NCBI GenBank assembly: GCA_035578155.1
Contig: JAPWDM010000015.1
Span: forward strand, 5,212,501 to 5,276,500
Origin: Brachynemurus nebulosus
Lineage: Eukaryota; Arthropoda; Insecta; Neuroptera; Myrmeleontidae
Length of the DNA stretch: 64,000 bases
Direction of reading: 5' to 3'
The position numbers were made by a program, and so were the translations under genes. Positions 10,086 through 21,599 of the stretch are shown here, piece by piece (the first letter of the stretch is position 1; every line of letters starts with the position of its first letter). A model generated the notes under the pieces. That model searched no databases. It was not told the DNA's origin and saw only the letters and a list, made by a program, of their open reading frames with translations.

Positions 10086-13000
10086 TTGTTAAAAATTTCT
10101 GTTGCAGGTATAAAGAAGTTAAAGAACATCAACACTGCCTACAAGAGACAGATCGTCGACGGGAACAAGTTGAGGTTCACGGCAGTGAGGATCAGCAAGA
10201 AGGCCATCCGGCTGGCGGCAGCCGGAGAGAAGAAGGAAGAGGCATCCTGCGCTTCGGACAGGATGGATACGGATCCAGACCAGTCGGGATTTGAAATCCC
10301 AAAGAAGACCTCCAAAAGACCGCCGTCGTCTCCTGTTCCCGAACCATTAGAGCATGCAAATAAATTTGCAGCTCTGGTTTTCCAACCACCAGCCGTCGCC
10401 GTCCCGTCTGCCGTCCCCCAGAAGCCGGTGCCAAAACCTGCCCCCGGACCCGCTGCCGCAGCGCCTGCCGCCGCCACCATTTCCAATGCCGCCGCTTCTC
10501 CATGCCGGTCCCGCCAATCGTTCTTCACGAACGCCCTGCCTCCCACGCGCAACTCGTCGAGTTGTGCAAGATGACCTGTGTCAGGTCATACACATTCAAA
10601 TATTCGCGGTCCGAGTTGCCGCATCTTTTTGGAGGACCCAGCCGATCGTGTGAATCTTATGAATATATTAGAGGGAAAGGTGGATCACCACACCTATATC
10701 CTACCTGAGGAAAAACCGACGGAAGTGGTACTCCGGGGTATGCTGCAAACCCACAACGTCGATGCTGCTGCCATCACAGAGACCTGGCTCAAACCTAATA
10801 AAACTTTTTCTGTTCCAGGCTACAAAATCCACCGTAGAGATAGGAAAGACCGCCAAGGAGGGGAGGTTGCACTGCTCATCCGTAGGGGTCTCAAGCATAG
10901 TGCAATGCCGGACCTCGAAATCCAGACCGAACATGTCAGCGTGCTGATCGAGGCGACGGCACCATTCATCGTCACCGCCGCCTACACCCGGCCAAATTGA
11001 TGCGGACGACTTCGAGAAGCTCCTTGACCGCAGTCCTCATACACTACTGACTGGCGACTTCAACGCGTTCCACCCAGCGTGGAATAAGGCAACGACTGAC
11101 ATCAACAGCAACGGGAGGATTTTAATGCGGCTTCTCGAAGAGACTAGAACCGAACTATTGTTCCCGGACGGTCCCACACACTACCCGCGAGCAGAAGGAC
11201 TCCTTTGCAACACCATCGATCTAACCATCACCAAAAACATGAATACCTGTTCCTGTCATACCTACACCATCCAAGGACCTGAATCCGACCACGTTCCTGT
11301 CATTACGGACTTCTGTTTTTGTGTGAAAAAACCTAAACCCGTAACAGTGCCGGACTTTGCTAATGCGGACTGGAGCAAATTCAGGACTATGATAAACGAA
11401 GGTATCAATGTTCGAAAGGATATTGAAACTATTCGTGATGTCGACACTGTTCTGGAGGAGCTGCAGCACGAAATTAGCGAAGCCAGTAAGCGACCAAACG
11501 TGTCCCCAGCGCCTACACCTATAACCCGAGTCCCGAAATCCTTGAACTAATCCGGGAACGGAACAGACAAAGACGACTGTACCAGCGGACAAGACAAATA
11601 CATTACAAGGACTTACAGACGGACCTAACCAGACAGATACGTGACAAAATACGCGACGAACGCGGACGACTATTTAACGACTACGTTGAACAGCGGATTG
11701 ACTCCAACCAGGACTTTTGGCAGCTAATTCGCTCGTTCAAACCACGTGACGCGACAATACCGGCACTAAACAAAGACAATTTGTTAGTTACAGATTCTTC
11801 GGAGAAAATCCAAATTATCGCGGATTCATTCCAGGAGGCGCACCGCATTGGAGAGCAGCTGCCACATCCACGTGAAAGCGCGGGTATTGCACGAGCAGTA
11901 GCCGAAGTCGCGAATGCGTCCTGCCGACTACTATCAAACCCACAACTGTGGGCGAGAACAGTAAACACATTAGGAAAGCAAGAAATCGTAAGGCCCCCGG
12001 CGCCGACACCATCTCCAACCGGCACCTGAAAAAGCTGCCGAAGAAAGCTCTTCTTCAGATGAAACACATCTTCAACAGTTGCTTACAACTCAGCTATTTT
12101 CCGCAACAGTGGAAAGTGGCAAAAGTTTTTCCTCTTCCCAAACCGGGAAAACCACCCAACCTCCCCACCAGCTACCGACCTATCAGCCTGCTTCCCCCGA
12201 TCAGCAAACTCCTTGAAAAAGTCATTCATACCCGCCTTCTATCACACATAGAAGAACATGAACTAATCCCAAATGATCAATTTGGTTTCAGTTCCGGTCA
12301 CTCAACGACGCACCAGCTCGGTAGGATTACCGACCACATCACCCGCGGATTACGCAAGAAGCTGAACACGACGCTGGTATCTATGGATATCGAGAAAGCT
12401 TTCGACAATGTATGGCACGCCAACCTCATCACCAAGCTGCAGTCCCATGATGTACCAATGTATGTCACCAAGATCATCCAGAACTATCTCACCAACCGGA
12501 GCTTTTATGTCGAAAGCGGCGACGCCAGGTCCAGCGTCCTCCAGATACCAGCAGGCGTGCCTCAAGGTGCGATCCTTGGACCAATCTTGTTCAGCTTATA
12601 CATCAGCGACATCCCCAAGATGCCACCCAAGGTCCAGATCGCCCTGTACGCTGATGAAACTGCCGTCTTCACCTCATCAACGAGAGCGAACCAGTCGACT
12701 GCTGATAAGCGGATTGAAAAACCGCTCACCACCCTCCAGGACTACTTCCAGGAGAACTGCATCAAAGTCAACTCCAGCAAGACGGAGGCGACCATCTTCA
12801 CACACTCCAGGCTGCTTCCACGTTCCCAGCTTCGATGCGGCGACTCCCGAATCACCACATCACCAGTCATCAAATACCTCGGTCTGTACCTCGATCGTAA
12901 ACTCACGTTCAAGACAGCTGTAACACGACGACGAATCGCCGGCGAATGTGCTGCTGCTCGACTGCGGCCCTTACTCATCTCCAATGTCATCCCGACGGCG

Positions 13001-13342
13001 AAGAAGATACAGCTGTACAAGACGTGCATCCGGCCCATCGTCACATACGTCGCACCTGTGTGGTGCACTGTTTCATCTGGCAACATTGCCAAATTGCAAC
13101 TGTTCCAGAACAGGATACTTCGTCTTATCCTGAACGCCCCGCGACGTACTCCGGTACGTCAACTACATCAAGAATCAGGCGTTGAACCTGTTCTTGACTA
13201 CATTATGTCACTAACCTCACGTCACCTGGCCAAATGCCGTCTTCACCACAACGACCGAATTGCTGACATATTCCTGCCTTCAAAGACGCTGTCCAAGCGG
13301 AGCAAGAAGTTCATCCTGCCGATGGATATCTCCCCACCGTGA
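10086..13342 (+). pseudogene. Degenerate jockey-clade non-LTR retrotransposon
   Basis: Gag-like sequence (10086-10740) is rich in Pro and Ala. It joins directly to an apurinic-type endonuclease (ITETWL, GGEVALLIRRG, LTGDFNAFHPAWN and SDHVPV motifs, about 10745-11320). A reverse transcriptase follows (11948-13342, with YRPISLLPPISKLLEK, DIEKAFDNVWH and GVPQGAILGPILF). Frameshifts lie near 10990, 11520 and 11960, and an in-frame TGA sits at 10572. The RT catalytic box reads YADET where the family has YADDT, so a catalytic aspartate is replaced by glutamate. The middle and C-terminal part of Gag, with its CCHC knuckles, is absent. The element is dead. GC content is clearly higher than in the flanks, typical of a retrotransposon coding region. 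Confidence 0.9.
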
Positions 13343-13740
13343 CTGCCCTCGGCCCCGGGAGGCGGTCAAATGTGTACGTGCGGACGGAGTAAGTGAAAAG
13401 AAAGTGTGTGCGTAAGTGTTTTTAGGTTAAGTTTTATTATTTTTATTTTTAAATGTTTAAAGGCTTTTTGAAAATTTTCCTTTGTATCGAGTCACTATTA
13501 ATTAAGTTTTTTCATGTATTGTAATTATTTAGTATTGTACATGTTAGGTTAGGGTTAAGCACTAGTTGTAGGTACCTAGATTTAAGTCACATATTATATT
13601 TACATAAAAATTTTTGTAAAATATTGTACCGTTGTTTGAAAAAATATATTTCGTATTTCGTATTTAGTAATTCAGTATCATTCCAAGCATTCTGTTGTTC
13701 ATTTTAGCTATTTAAATATTTAGTAAACCACACAGTGATA
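13343..13740. other. Probable jockey 3' UTR and AT-rich flank
   Basis: After the RT stop the composition falls quickly to AT-rich sequence, with TTTCGTATTTCGTATTT near 13650. No clear poly-A tail or target duplication could be fixed. Confidence 0.35.
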
Positions 13741-13749
13741 AAAATAAAA

Positions 13750-14818
13750 ATGAATACCAGCAGTGATAGTGAATCAAAATTATAAAAAAAAAGAATTTGA
13801 AAACAGTTATAAATTTGCTAAAATATTAGAAAAGTTTCCGAAAAGTATCCTGAAAAAAAAAAAGAAATCCGACGCTATAGAGTCGATGAGGATAATATAC
13901 AAAGAGACATTTAATGAAGATGTGACGGCAACACAGGTGTAAAAAAAAAATTAACAACATTAAATCGCGTTTAAAGATGAAAGTGGATGTGAATAGGACG
14001 GAGAATAAGAAAATTATTCTCAAAGAATGGGAGAAAGACATATTAAAATTAATGGATGGCGATACAAATCCAGTTATCACAAAAATACCAGGTAATTTCT
14101 ATAATTATAATAATTATAAGTAATTCTTGATTTTATTATTTTTTAATTCTAATTTTTTCTTATTCGTTAACTGCTAATGTTGAAAAGCTTATAAAATTGG
14201 ATACGAAATTTAAAATGCTTTTTTATGCATTCATTTTTAATTGATTACTGGTAGCAATTTTTTATAAATGCATCAATAAAATGACAATATCAAATTTAAA
14301 CACTTTGGCACTAAATAAGTAATCTCAATTTCTTTACCAATTTAAAATTTGCGTAGGTACTACGAAAAATAAAATTTATATACTATGAAACCAAAAATAT
14401 TTGGATATTTGAAGAAAATTTTTTCATTATTGTGGCTGTAGTTATGTATAATATAGGTACAAACATTCAGTATTACTTGGTTGTATTTTTTAGGTGCTGT
14501 GGCTGCTGGGTTACCATCTGAGAATGCTGAGACATTTCCTTATCTTGGAATAGTTGAAACACCATCGACCTCGAGAGAACCTGCCGAGTTGTCGTATAAA
14601 GATAATCTGAGGAAGAAAGATACGAAAAAATTTATTTAAATAAATTTGAAACAGAAGAAACAAAAGATCTTTCTATTCAAGAATTACAAAGATTATCTTT
14701 GTTGATGCAGATTAATTATTTCAGAATGAAAATGGAGAAAATGAAAGAATCTACTCAATCAGTTGTATCTAATGATGGCAACCATGATATTCTTCCGCCA
14801 CCACCCGGTTTTGAGTAA
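13750..14818 (+). pseudogene. Two-exon relic of a Myb/SANT-type protein
   Basis: An ATG near 13750 begins a Ser-rich peptide that soon hits stops. Better coding-like stretches follow at about 13850-14090 and at 14495-14818. An intron with GTAATT after 14091 and TTTTTTAG before 14494 would join them. The second exon ends in a leucine-rich SIQELQRLSLLMQINYF segment and a proline-rich PPPPGFE C-terminus before TAA. Short helix-rich C-termini like this occur on Myb/SANT-type partner proteins of transposons, but no diagnostic domain survives. Several frame lesions are present. Confidence 0.35.
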
Positions 14819-15549
14819 TTTTTTGTGACTAAATCTGAAAAATCAAGTTTTTTTTTATATTTAAAATATAGTTTATTATTTATATCAAATTGTATAGTTT
14901 CTATGAAATAGTTATCCAGTGTGTTTGTGATTAGCTAAAGACGCCGTTAGTAAAGGTTTTGTGTGTAATCATTATTTTTTGGTTTATTGTTTTATATACG
15001 AATTGTTTTATTTTATTATCTTACAAAACTGTGAATTTTTTTTTTTTAGTGTGTAACCAAATGAATGTGGACCATTTTGTTGTTATTTCTTACTTGTAGT
15101 GTTTTTTTTACTTGCAATGCTGCCTTTAGTATGTTATCAAAGTTTAATTTTACTGTAGGGGAGAGTGTTGTACCTTGAACATACTTGTACCTTGAACCTA
15201 TGCTCCTTGCAGCACTATCTGTTGGTTTGAAATGACAACACTACTAGTAGTTATGTATTCGTCCACTAGGAGTTCAGTGAATGTGTTTATTTCACTGTGG
15301 CTGCAACGTGCTGTTTTAAGAAAAATAAAAAGTGAATTCAGCTGTCAAAAGTAAGCTTTTACAACTTAGTTCCTTTTTTTCTTACTAATTATGAAATAGA
15401 GATTAGTTGATAATAGTAATTTTTCATTATAAAGCATTTTCTTGGCTGCAATTTCATGTGTTCTAAACTAACCTAAACCTAACCTACAAGAAAAATGGTC
15501 ACATTTTTCTTTAAATGGTAACGTGTTGTACCTTGATCCTAGAAGAAGA

Positions 15550-15579
15550 GTTGTACCTTGAACCGGTTCAAGGTACAAC
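15550..15579. repeat. Perfect 30-bp palindrome made of the element's terminal motif
   Basis: Arm 15550-15564 (GTTGTACCTTGAACC) is followed without a spacer by its exact reverse complement at 15565-15579. Another inverse pair of the same word sits near 17135-17169. Such subterminal copies could be additional transposase binding sites. Confidence 0.9.
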
Positions 15580-15916
15580 ACATATAAGTAGGCTTAACTT
15601 ACAGTTGGTAATTCCTATTATTTTAATTAACAGTGATTATGTACTAGTTATTTTAAGTTATGAAATTGAATGAAAACTTTCTGAATTTATTATAACTGAC
15701 ATGTGGACTTAATGAAGCTCAATATTTAATTGGAATCTATTACAAGATTTATAAATAGCCTAGGTGATGAGTTTGAACAGTAAAATTCATGAAATTAATT
15801 AGTGAAACGAATAAGGTTAATAATGTAACTGATAACTAAACAGTAAAAAATTGTATTTAACACAAAATATATTAATTATAAAATACTTCTCGCTACATAT
15901 TTTCTGATCGTTTTAG

Positions 15917-16948
15917 ATGCCACGGAGTAAAATCGGAGCAAAAAGAAAACCTATATCCAAAGAGGACATAGAGAAAGCAATAGAGATGGTGTTGAAGAAA
16001 GATCGTACCGTTTATTCTGCTGCTAAAGAAACTGGGATTGACAAAACAACACTTCTACGGCACCTTAAGGCTTTCAAAATGTCAGGTTTGACCCATTATG
16101 AATATAAGCAAAATAATGATATAAAAAAGGTTTTTACTGTGGAAGAAAAAGATTTCCTTTTGAAATATATTCTTGATGCATCTAATCTTCATTACGGCTT
16201 AACTTTAAAGGGTTTAAGGGAACTAGCATATCAATTTGCTAAAGAAAACAAAAAATCCTACGATCCCTCATGGGGCATTAACAGGATGGCTGGTAAGGAA
16301 TGGCTTCGTAATTTTCGCAAGAGATATTCAAAACAACTGTCTTTGAGAAAACCGGAAGCAACCAGCTTAGATCGCTTTACTTCATCTAATAAGACCACTG
16401 TGGCCCACTTTTTCCAGAATTATAAGAAGGCTTTAATCTTTAATTCAAACTGACACTCTTGAAAAACAATAGAGAAAGAAAAGGCAACGAAGGAAAAAAA
16501 ATTAGCCCTAAAGAAGAAAGGAAAACCAGCGAAGTCAAAATCTTCTAAAAAGGTTCTATTCGACAGTTCTGATTCAGAGCCAGAAGATATAACTGATTTA
16601 TATGAAGAAGGTGGTTTTTCAGAAGAGGATTTTGCCGAGTTAGAAGATCCTGATGATGTAAAAATTGTAGTTGGAAGTTATGTTCATGTAAAGCTGTCCA
16701 CAAAAAAACATGTTAAGTATTTTGTTGCTGAAATTATGTCGATTAATGAAGAAACGTATGAGGTTAGTTATCTCAAAAAAGATAAAAAAGTTACTAATAA
16801 ATTCACTAAAGAAAACTCTACCATTTATGAAATCCAAAAAGATGAAGTTGTATTTAAATTACCACAGCCAATTAATTTTGGAGGTTCAGAAAGACAAATG
16901 AAGAAAGTAACATTTAGTGTTGCTTTGTCCAGCTATAATGTAGGCTAG
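15917..16948 (+). pseudogene. pogo transposase lacking its catalytic core
   Basis: The ATG directly follows a TTTTAG splice acceptor. Residues 1-60 hold a psq-type helix-turn-helix (SAAKETGIDKTTLLRHLK), followed by the CENP-B-like second DNA-binding part (GKEWLRNFRKRYS). At about 16450 the DDE domain is missing, and two TGA codons (16451-16453 and 16460-16462) occur. The same frame then resumes with the lysine-rich linker and the C-terminal domain (SYVHVKLSTKKHVKYFVAEI, ending at 16948) common to pogo transposases of sap-feeding insects. Compared with the family C protein at 27188-28732, about 300 residues including all three catalytic acids are gone, so the copy cannot transpose itself. Confidence 0.85.
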
Positions 16949-17348
16949 ATTAAAAACAAAATCACTTTTTAGTGAGCTAAACTAAATATTTTTTTTAAAA
17001 TGTTAATTTTTAAGTGAGCCCATATTTTAAAGATATTCTTTTGTAACTGTGTGCACTATTTAACTGTTAAAATAAATAACATTTACTATTTCAAAAGACG
17101 TTTTATTGCAAGCAGTCCTATTATAAACATGTAAGTTCAAGGTACAAGACCTATGTTGTACCTTGAACCTAAATGCAATTTTTTTTGTACATGATGATTA
17201 CAAAAAAATATGTATTTTAAGTAGAAAAGTATGAAGTATTAGTTCTAAAATTTGGATGAAATTATCTTGCAAGGTTTTAGAATGAAAAATCGAAATTCAA
17301 AATTAGGCTCGAGGTACAACACTCTCCCCTACATAATAGAATAGGTAC

Positions 17349-19488
17349 CAGGGCCGTAACGACCACCGGGGCAACCGGGGCACCGCCCCGGGGCCCCCGA
17401 GCCTAGGGGGCCCCCGATAGAGGGGCATAATTGCGTACTACTTCCGAAAAACGTATTTTTTATATATTTAAAAATCAACGAAAATTTTATAATAAAAATG
17501 TAAAAAACTAGAGACTGAATTTTGAACTTAAAAAATATACGATAAAAATATTTTTAAGACAAATAAGCTTATACAAAATCATAAAGAAATATAATTTTCT
17601 TACGTCAATAATTGTTGCTCGGGAGTGAGTCATTGCCCAGCCGGATGTTTGAGATAAACGATAAACATACTATTGTAACCGGAAGTGCACAGGTGTTCCC
17701 ACGACATCGAAAGACGTCTGCGTTGCCAAACTTTGCTAAGATAAAAAATAATCTATGGCTGAAAAACATTTAGACCCATCCAAATGTCGTGGACAGGGCT
17801 ACGACGGAGCTGCTGTGATGAGTGGTGTGTACAATGGTGTTCAACAGCGCATCAAAGAAAAATCTCCTCACGCATACTTTGTGCACTGTGCCGCTCATAA
17901 CCTTAATCTTGTGTTAAAAGATGCTGTAGAAGGAAACAGGGTTGTCAGTCAGTTTTTTGAAACCGTCCAAAACGTTTACAATTTCTTCGGGCACAGCATC
18001 ATCCGATGGGAAGATCTAAAATCAATGTACGACAGTGAAAACCAGCAAAGCATTGCAAACGTAACGCTGAAATCTTTGAATCCAACGCGATGGGCTGGCA
18101 GGCACGATGCAGTTTATGCGTTAAAACAGAGGTTTGGTGATGTGATAAGAAGCCTCACTCGCATTGTTTTGACGTCAAAAAAAAGCAAAGAGAGAAACGA
18201 GGCACAACAGTTAAAGAACAAACTTGAAACCTTTGAATTCGTTTTGCTTTTAGTCGTGCAGTGTGAGGTTCTCGGTGCACTGAACATCGTATCCAAGGCC
18301 CTACAATCCGAAACTTTGGACCTCTCATCAGCAAACGAGCTTCTGGGAGAGGCATTGCTAAAGGTGACAGAGATGCGAGGGAATTTTGAAGGATTCTTGG
18401 CAAAAGCGATAAATATTTGTAAGGTTTGGGGCATAACTCAGAACTTCAAAGAAGGAAGGGTTAAAAAAGCCAAAAAACATTTTGATGAACTATGTCAAGA
18501 TGAACGGCTAGTTGATCCAGAATCTTGCTTCAGAGTGACAGTATTCAACCCCATGATTGACACTCTCTTCACCCAGTTAGACCACCGCTTCCAAGGAATG
18601 AAATCAGTTTTGGATACCTACCAAGTGATTCAACCAGACTACTTGGCAAATGCTCCAGAAGATGAAATTCACAAGAAAGCCAGTGAATTTGTTAACAAGT
18701 TTTCAAATGATGTTTCTCACAGTTTCCCTTCTCAGTTGTGTAGTGTTAAACAGACATTCCAAAAGAAGCTTGTGAAACTGAAAACTGTAAAAGAATTTGC
18801 GGAACTTTTGATTGTTGAGCATAGTTCGCTTTCTTCGACTTATCCTGATGTGTGCACAGCGTGCATTATGTACTTAACAGTGCCTGTAACAGTTGCCAAA
18901 GCTGAACGATCTTTTTCTAAACTTAAATTAATAAAAAACTATCTTAGAAGTACAATGGCACAAGAAAGACTAAGTAGTTTGACACTACTCTCAATCGAAA
19001 ATGACAGAGCTCAAAAAATTAATTTTGATAAAGTTATTGATGACTTTGCCTGCTTGAAGGCTCATAGAAGGAAACAAATGTTCCAGTAATCAAATAATTT
19101 TAAAGTAATTAAACCAAGTTTATAATTTTGTAATTTTGGAATCTTTTTTTAATCTGTTAAAAAATCAATTTTTATCTTTTGAAAAGTGTAATAATCTTAT
19201 TTTGTATAGTATTAAAAAAGTAAATGAGTAATTATAAAACTTTCAAAAATGTTTTTTAACCTTCATAAAATTATTTTTAAAATTAGTTAGTTATTAATAG
19301 GTACAGAATGATTAGGCAGATTATTAAACACCATTTACATGAAAAATGGTAAAGGAAATAAAAGCATACCTATATTGTTATAGAATTATAATGAATATTG
19401 ACGCTCGTGTGCGCGCGAATAAGGTATTAGGGGGGGCCCCGCCAGCCAGTCTTGCCCCGGGGCCCCCTAAGTTAACGTTACGGCCCTG
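17349..19488 (+). mobile_element. hAT-superfamily DNA transposon
   Basis: Termini CAGGGCCGTAACG (from 17349) and CGTTACGGCCCTG (to 19488) are inverted repeats. The flanks 17341-17348 (ATAGGTAC) and 19489-19496 (CTAGGTAC) form an 8-bp target duplication with one mismatch. Both subterminal regions are very GC-rich (CCGGGGC and GGCCCC runs), unlike the interior. An 8-bp duplication and a CAGGG terminus are characteristic of hAT. Confidence 0.9.
17755..19089 (+). CDS. hAT transposase, N-terminally truncated (ZMYM1-like type)
   Basis: A 444-codon ORF from ATG 17755. It begins within the catalytic region: RGQGYDGAAVMSG supplies the second aspartate, followed by HCAAHNLNLVLKDA. The C-terminus is the hATC dimerisation domain (LTVPVTVAKAERSFSKLKLI...LRSTMAQERLSSL). 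The family normally has 150-300 further N-terminal residues, with a TTF or BED-type zinc finger and the first catalytic aspartate. These are absent, and only 400 bp separate the terminus from the ORF. The product could still dimerise or bind host factors but should not catalyse transposition. The remaining frame is unbroken, so the truncation may be recent. Confidence 0.85.
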   Translation: MAEKHLDPSKCRGQGYDGAAVMSGVYNGVQQRIKEKSPHAYFVHCAAHNLNLVLKDAVEGNRVVSQFFETVQNVYNFFGHSIIRWEDLKSMYDSENQQSIANVTLKSLNPTRWAGRHDAVYALKQRFGDVIRSLTRIVLTSKKSKERNEAQQLKNKLETFEFVLLLVVQCEVLGALNIVSKALQSETLDLSSANELLGEALLKVTEMRGNFEGFLAKAINICKVWGITQNFKEGRVKKAKKHFDELCQDERLVDPESCFRVTVFNPMIDTLFTQLDHRFQGMKSVLDTYQVIQPDYLANAPEDEIHKKASEFVNKFSNDVSHSFPSQLCSVKQTFQKKLVKLKTVKEFAELLIVEHSSLSSTYPDVCTACIMYLTVPVTVAKAERSFSKLKLIKNYLRSTMAQERLSSLTLLSIENDRAQKINFDKVIDDFACLKAHRRKQMFQ

Positions 19489-21590
19489 CTAGGTACAAAA
19501 TTTATCTTTGTTAAAATAAATGTTTGTAAAGAAAACACATTTTGTAAATAATAAACAAATATGGAAGACCATAAAGTAACGCTCAAATCTATTAATATTA
19601 AAACACATTTTATTATTAAAATAAATTAATACTAGTAAAGACAGTTTATTTTTCTAAATTTTATTTTCTACCTTCAATAAAAAAAGCCATTAATACCTGG
19701 AATATATGGGACAGGTACATTTAAATACAAAGAGGAAAAGGTAAATTTATTTTCATTTAATATCTATTTACCTATAGCAGGTACCATTCAAAAAGTTTCT
19801 AAAAGGGGCAGTGGCGAAAAGGGTGCAAGGGGTACTATTGAGACCCGGGCGCCACTTTCAAAGAGGCGCCAAAAGTTAATAAGAGGACCGTCAAAAGCTA
19901 ATAGAAAGGGTGCTATTACTTTAAATTTTTTTGTGTTCATCATTAGAATTTTGTTACGTGAAACTGTAGGGAAATTACAAAATTATTTCCAGGCTATAAT
20001 TTAAAATTTATAGATACACAAACAAAGCACTGGTAAGCAAAAAAAAGGTCGTTAAGGCAACTTTTAGGGGAAAATTTAAAATACAAATTTACCAGAAAGA
20101 ATTTTTTCCGAAATTTTAAATACACCGTTCCACTACCTAAAATTTTTAAATGATTTAAATTGTTCTAAATCCAAAATATTTTCGTGAGTCCTGACAAAAT
20201 CGATTTTTTGTTATTTATCGCTCGTGCTGCCGGGGATTAACATTGAAAAACGTAGCGTTAATTTCCGCCCAACGATAGACGTTAAAAACACTGGTGTAGC
20301 TTTACATTTTATTTGTTTTCATTAGTAAACATTTCCATAAACACAAACCTTTCCGTAAATGAATAATGAGTAATTGAATATGCATAATCTTAAAATATTT
20401 AAACACTTGTTTAAAATATTTTGAACTGTTTGTTTTATAAATTAAAAAAAAAAAAAAAAAAACTTTTTTTTCCATCCCTGGTTATAAGTAGGTTCCGTAA
20501 TTCTGGTATGGAACCCTAAAGAGACCTGCTGCTGACTATCATAATTATTGTATGGTATTATAATGTTATGTAGCCATTAAATGAGTATGTACATGTACAA
20601 CTTCTAATTGAGCTTCGTCTTTGAGTTGAGAATTGAGATACGCAGTCTCTTCTTCACATGAGTACAGATAATTATAGGAGGCAAGAAATAAGATAATTAA
20701 AAGAATATGCATTAAAACAGATTAAATTTACCTTAACACGTGCATACCTTGTATTTTAAGAAAATTAATTGTTTTCGATAATTTCTGCCAACTTTTCCCT
20801 CCTCTCCCGTCCTCTTTGTCTGATAATATTGGCGTCTATCTCCAATAGTATCATAAGCATCAGCTTTTCTTGGGGAGCCAACACTGGTGGTTGTTCTTCA
20901 TATTCATTAAAAAATTTAGCAACAGTGTACATATATATTGTAATTATAGTTATTTAATAATACATAATAATAATAATAATAAGGAAAATATGTCTGTTTT
21001 ATTTTGACTTATTTAAAAATTATCCATTTTTGTTAATATTAAATCTAAATTTTTCAAAAAAAAAAAAGTATTACCCTTATTGGATGAGACCTTTGTAAAA
21101 GATAACACAAAAAGATGATAATGCTATTATCTAGCTTATTTATGACAGCAAGGTTTATCTGCGTGCCTGCATTTATCCGACATTTGTATGTGTGTGTGTG
21201 TCTAATATAACAACTTGAGTAAAGTCTCACAATTTTCACATTTAAAAAAAAAAGAAGTTGAGTAAACTCTTACAAAAATGTAAGCAAATTCTCATACTAA
21301 AGATTATGCATTTGGGCCAATATACTGAGACAGAACAAGTCTACTCGAGTATTTATACGTTTATTTACTTTTAAGAATGTGTCTTCGAGTGTTTTACTAT
21401 TTATTTGCGAAGAAACAGCGAATTGAAGAACAACACTGTTTCGAGCACTACAATTTACCAACATGGTCGGATCATTGTGATGGACCCTTAGCATTGAAAA
21501 AAAATTGCCACATATGTAAAACTAAAAAATTTAAGTTTTTTTTTTGTAAAAAATGAACAAGCAAACAAAAAAAAAACAATCAGTCAGTAG
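19489..21590. other. Non-coding AT-rich sequence with a hAT-like scrap
   Basis: Around 19806-19880 a GGGGCAGTGGCGAAAAGGG segment and a later GGGCGCCACTTTCAAAGAGGCGCC inverted motif look like a decayed hAT-type terminus. A run of A followed by T forms a homopolymer hairpin at about 20444-20472. A (GT)n tract lies near 21188-21202. No gene is seen. Confidence 0.4.
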
Positions 21591-21599
21591 TAGAAATAT

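Larger units (their letters stand above)
15158..17329 (+). mobile_element. pogo-family DNA transposon, internally deleted (family A)
   Basis: TA dinucleotides at 15156-15157 and 17330-17331 flank inverted termini that begin GGGGAGAGTGTTGTACCT. The match runs about 20 bp with later mismatches. The terminal word TTGTACCTTGAAC recurs inside near 15180, 15526, 15550 and 17135-17169. A TA duplication with short termini fits the pogo/Tc1 group, and the enclosed gene remnant agrees. Confidence 0.9.

Noticed and set aside
10139..10552. 137-codon minus-strand ORF, Ala/Gly-rich
   Set aside because: A shadow of the GC-rich, Pro/Ala-rich jockey Gag region on the opposite strand.
12408..12923. 171-codon Ser/Pro-rich plus-strand ORF
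   Set aside because: An alternative frame of the jockey reverse transcriptase, whose motifs lie in the 11948-13342 frame.
19800..20240. Complete hAT element
   Set aside because: Only a single terminus-like GC-rich scrap is visible, with no matching inverted partner or duplication.
20769..20957. Short hydrophobic ORF as a gene
   Set aside because: No start context, no similarity and no neighbours; expected by chance in AT-rich DNA.
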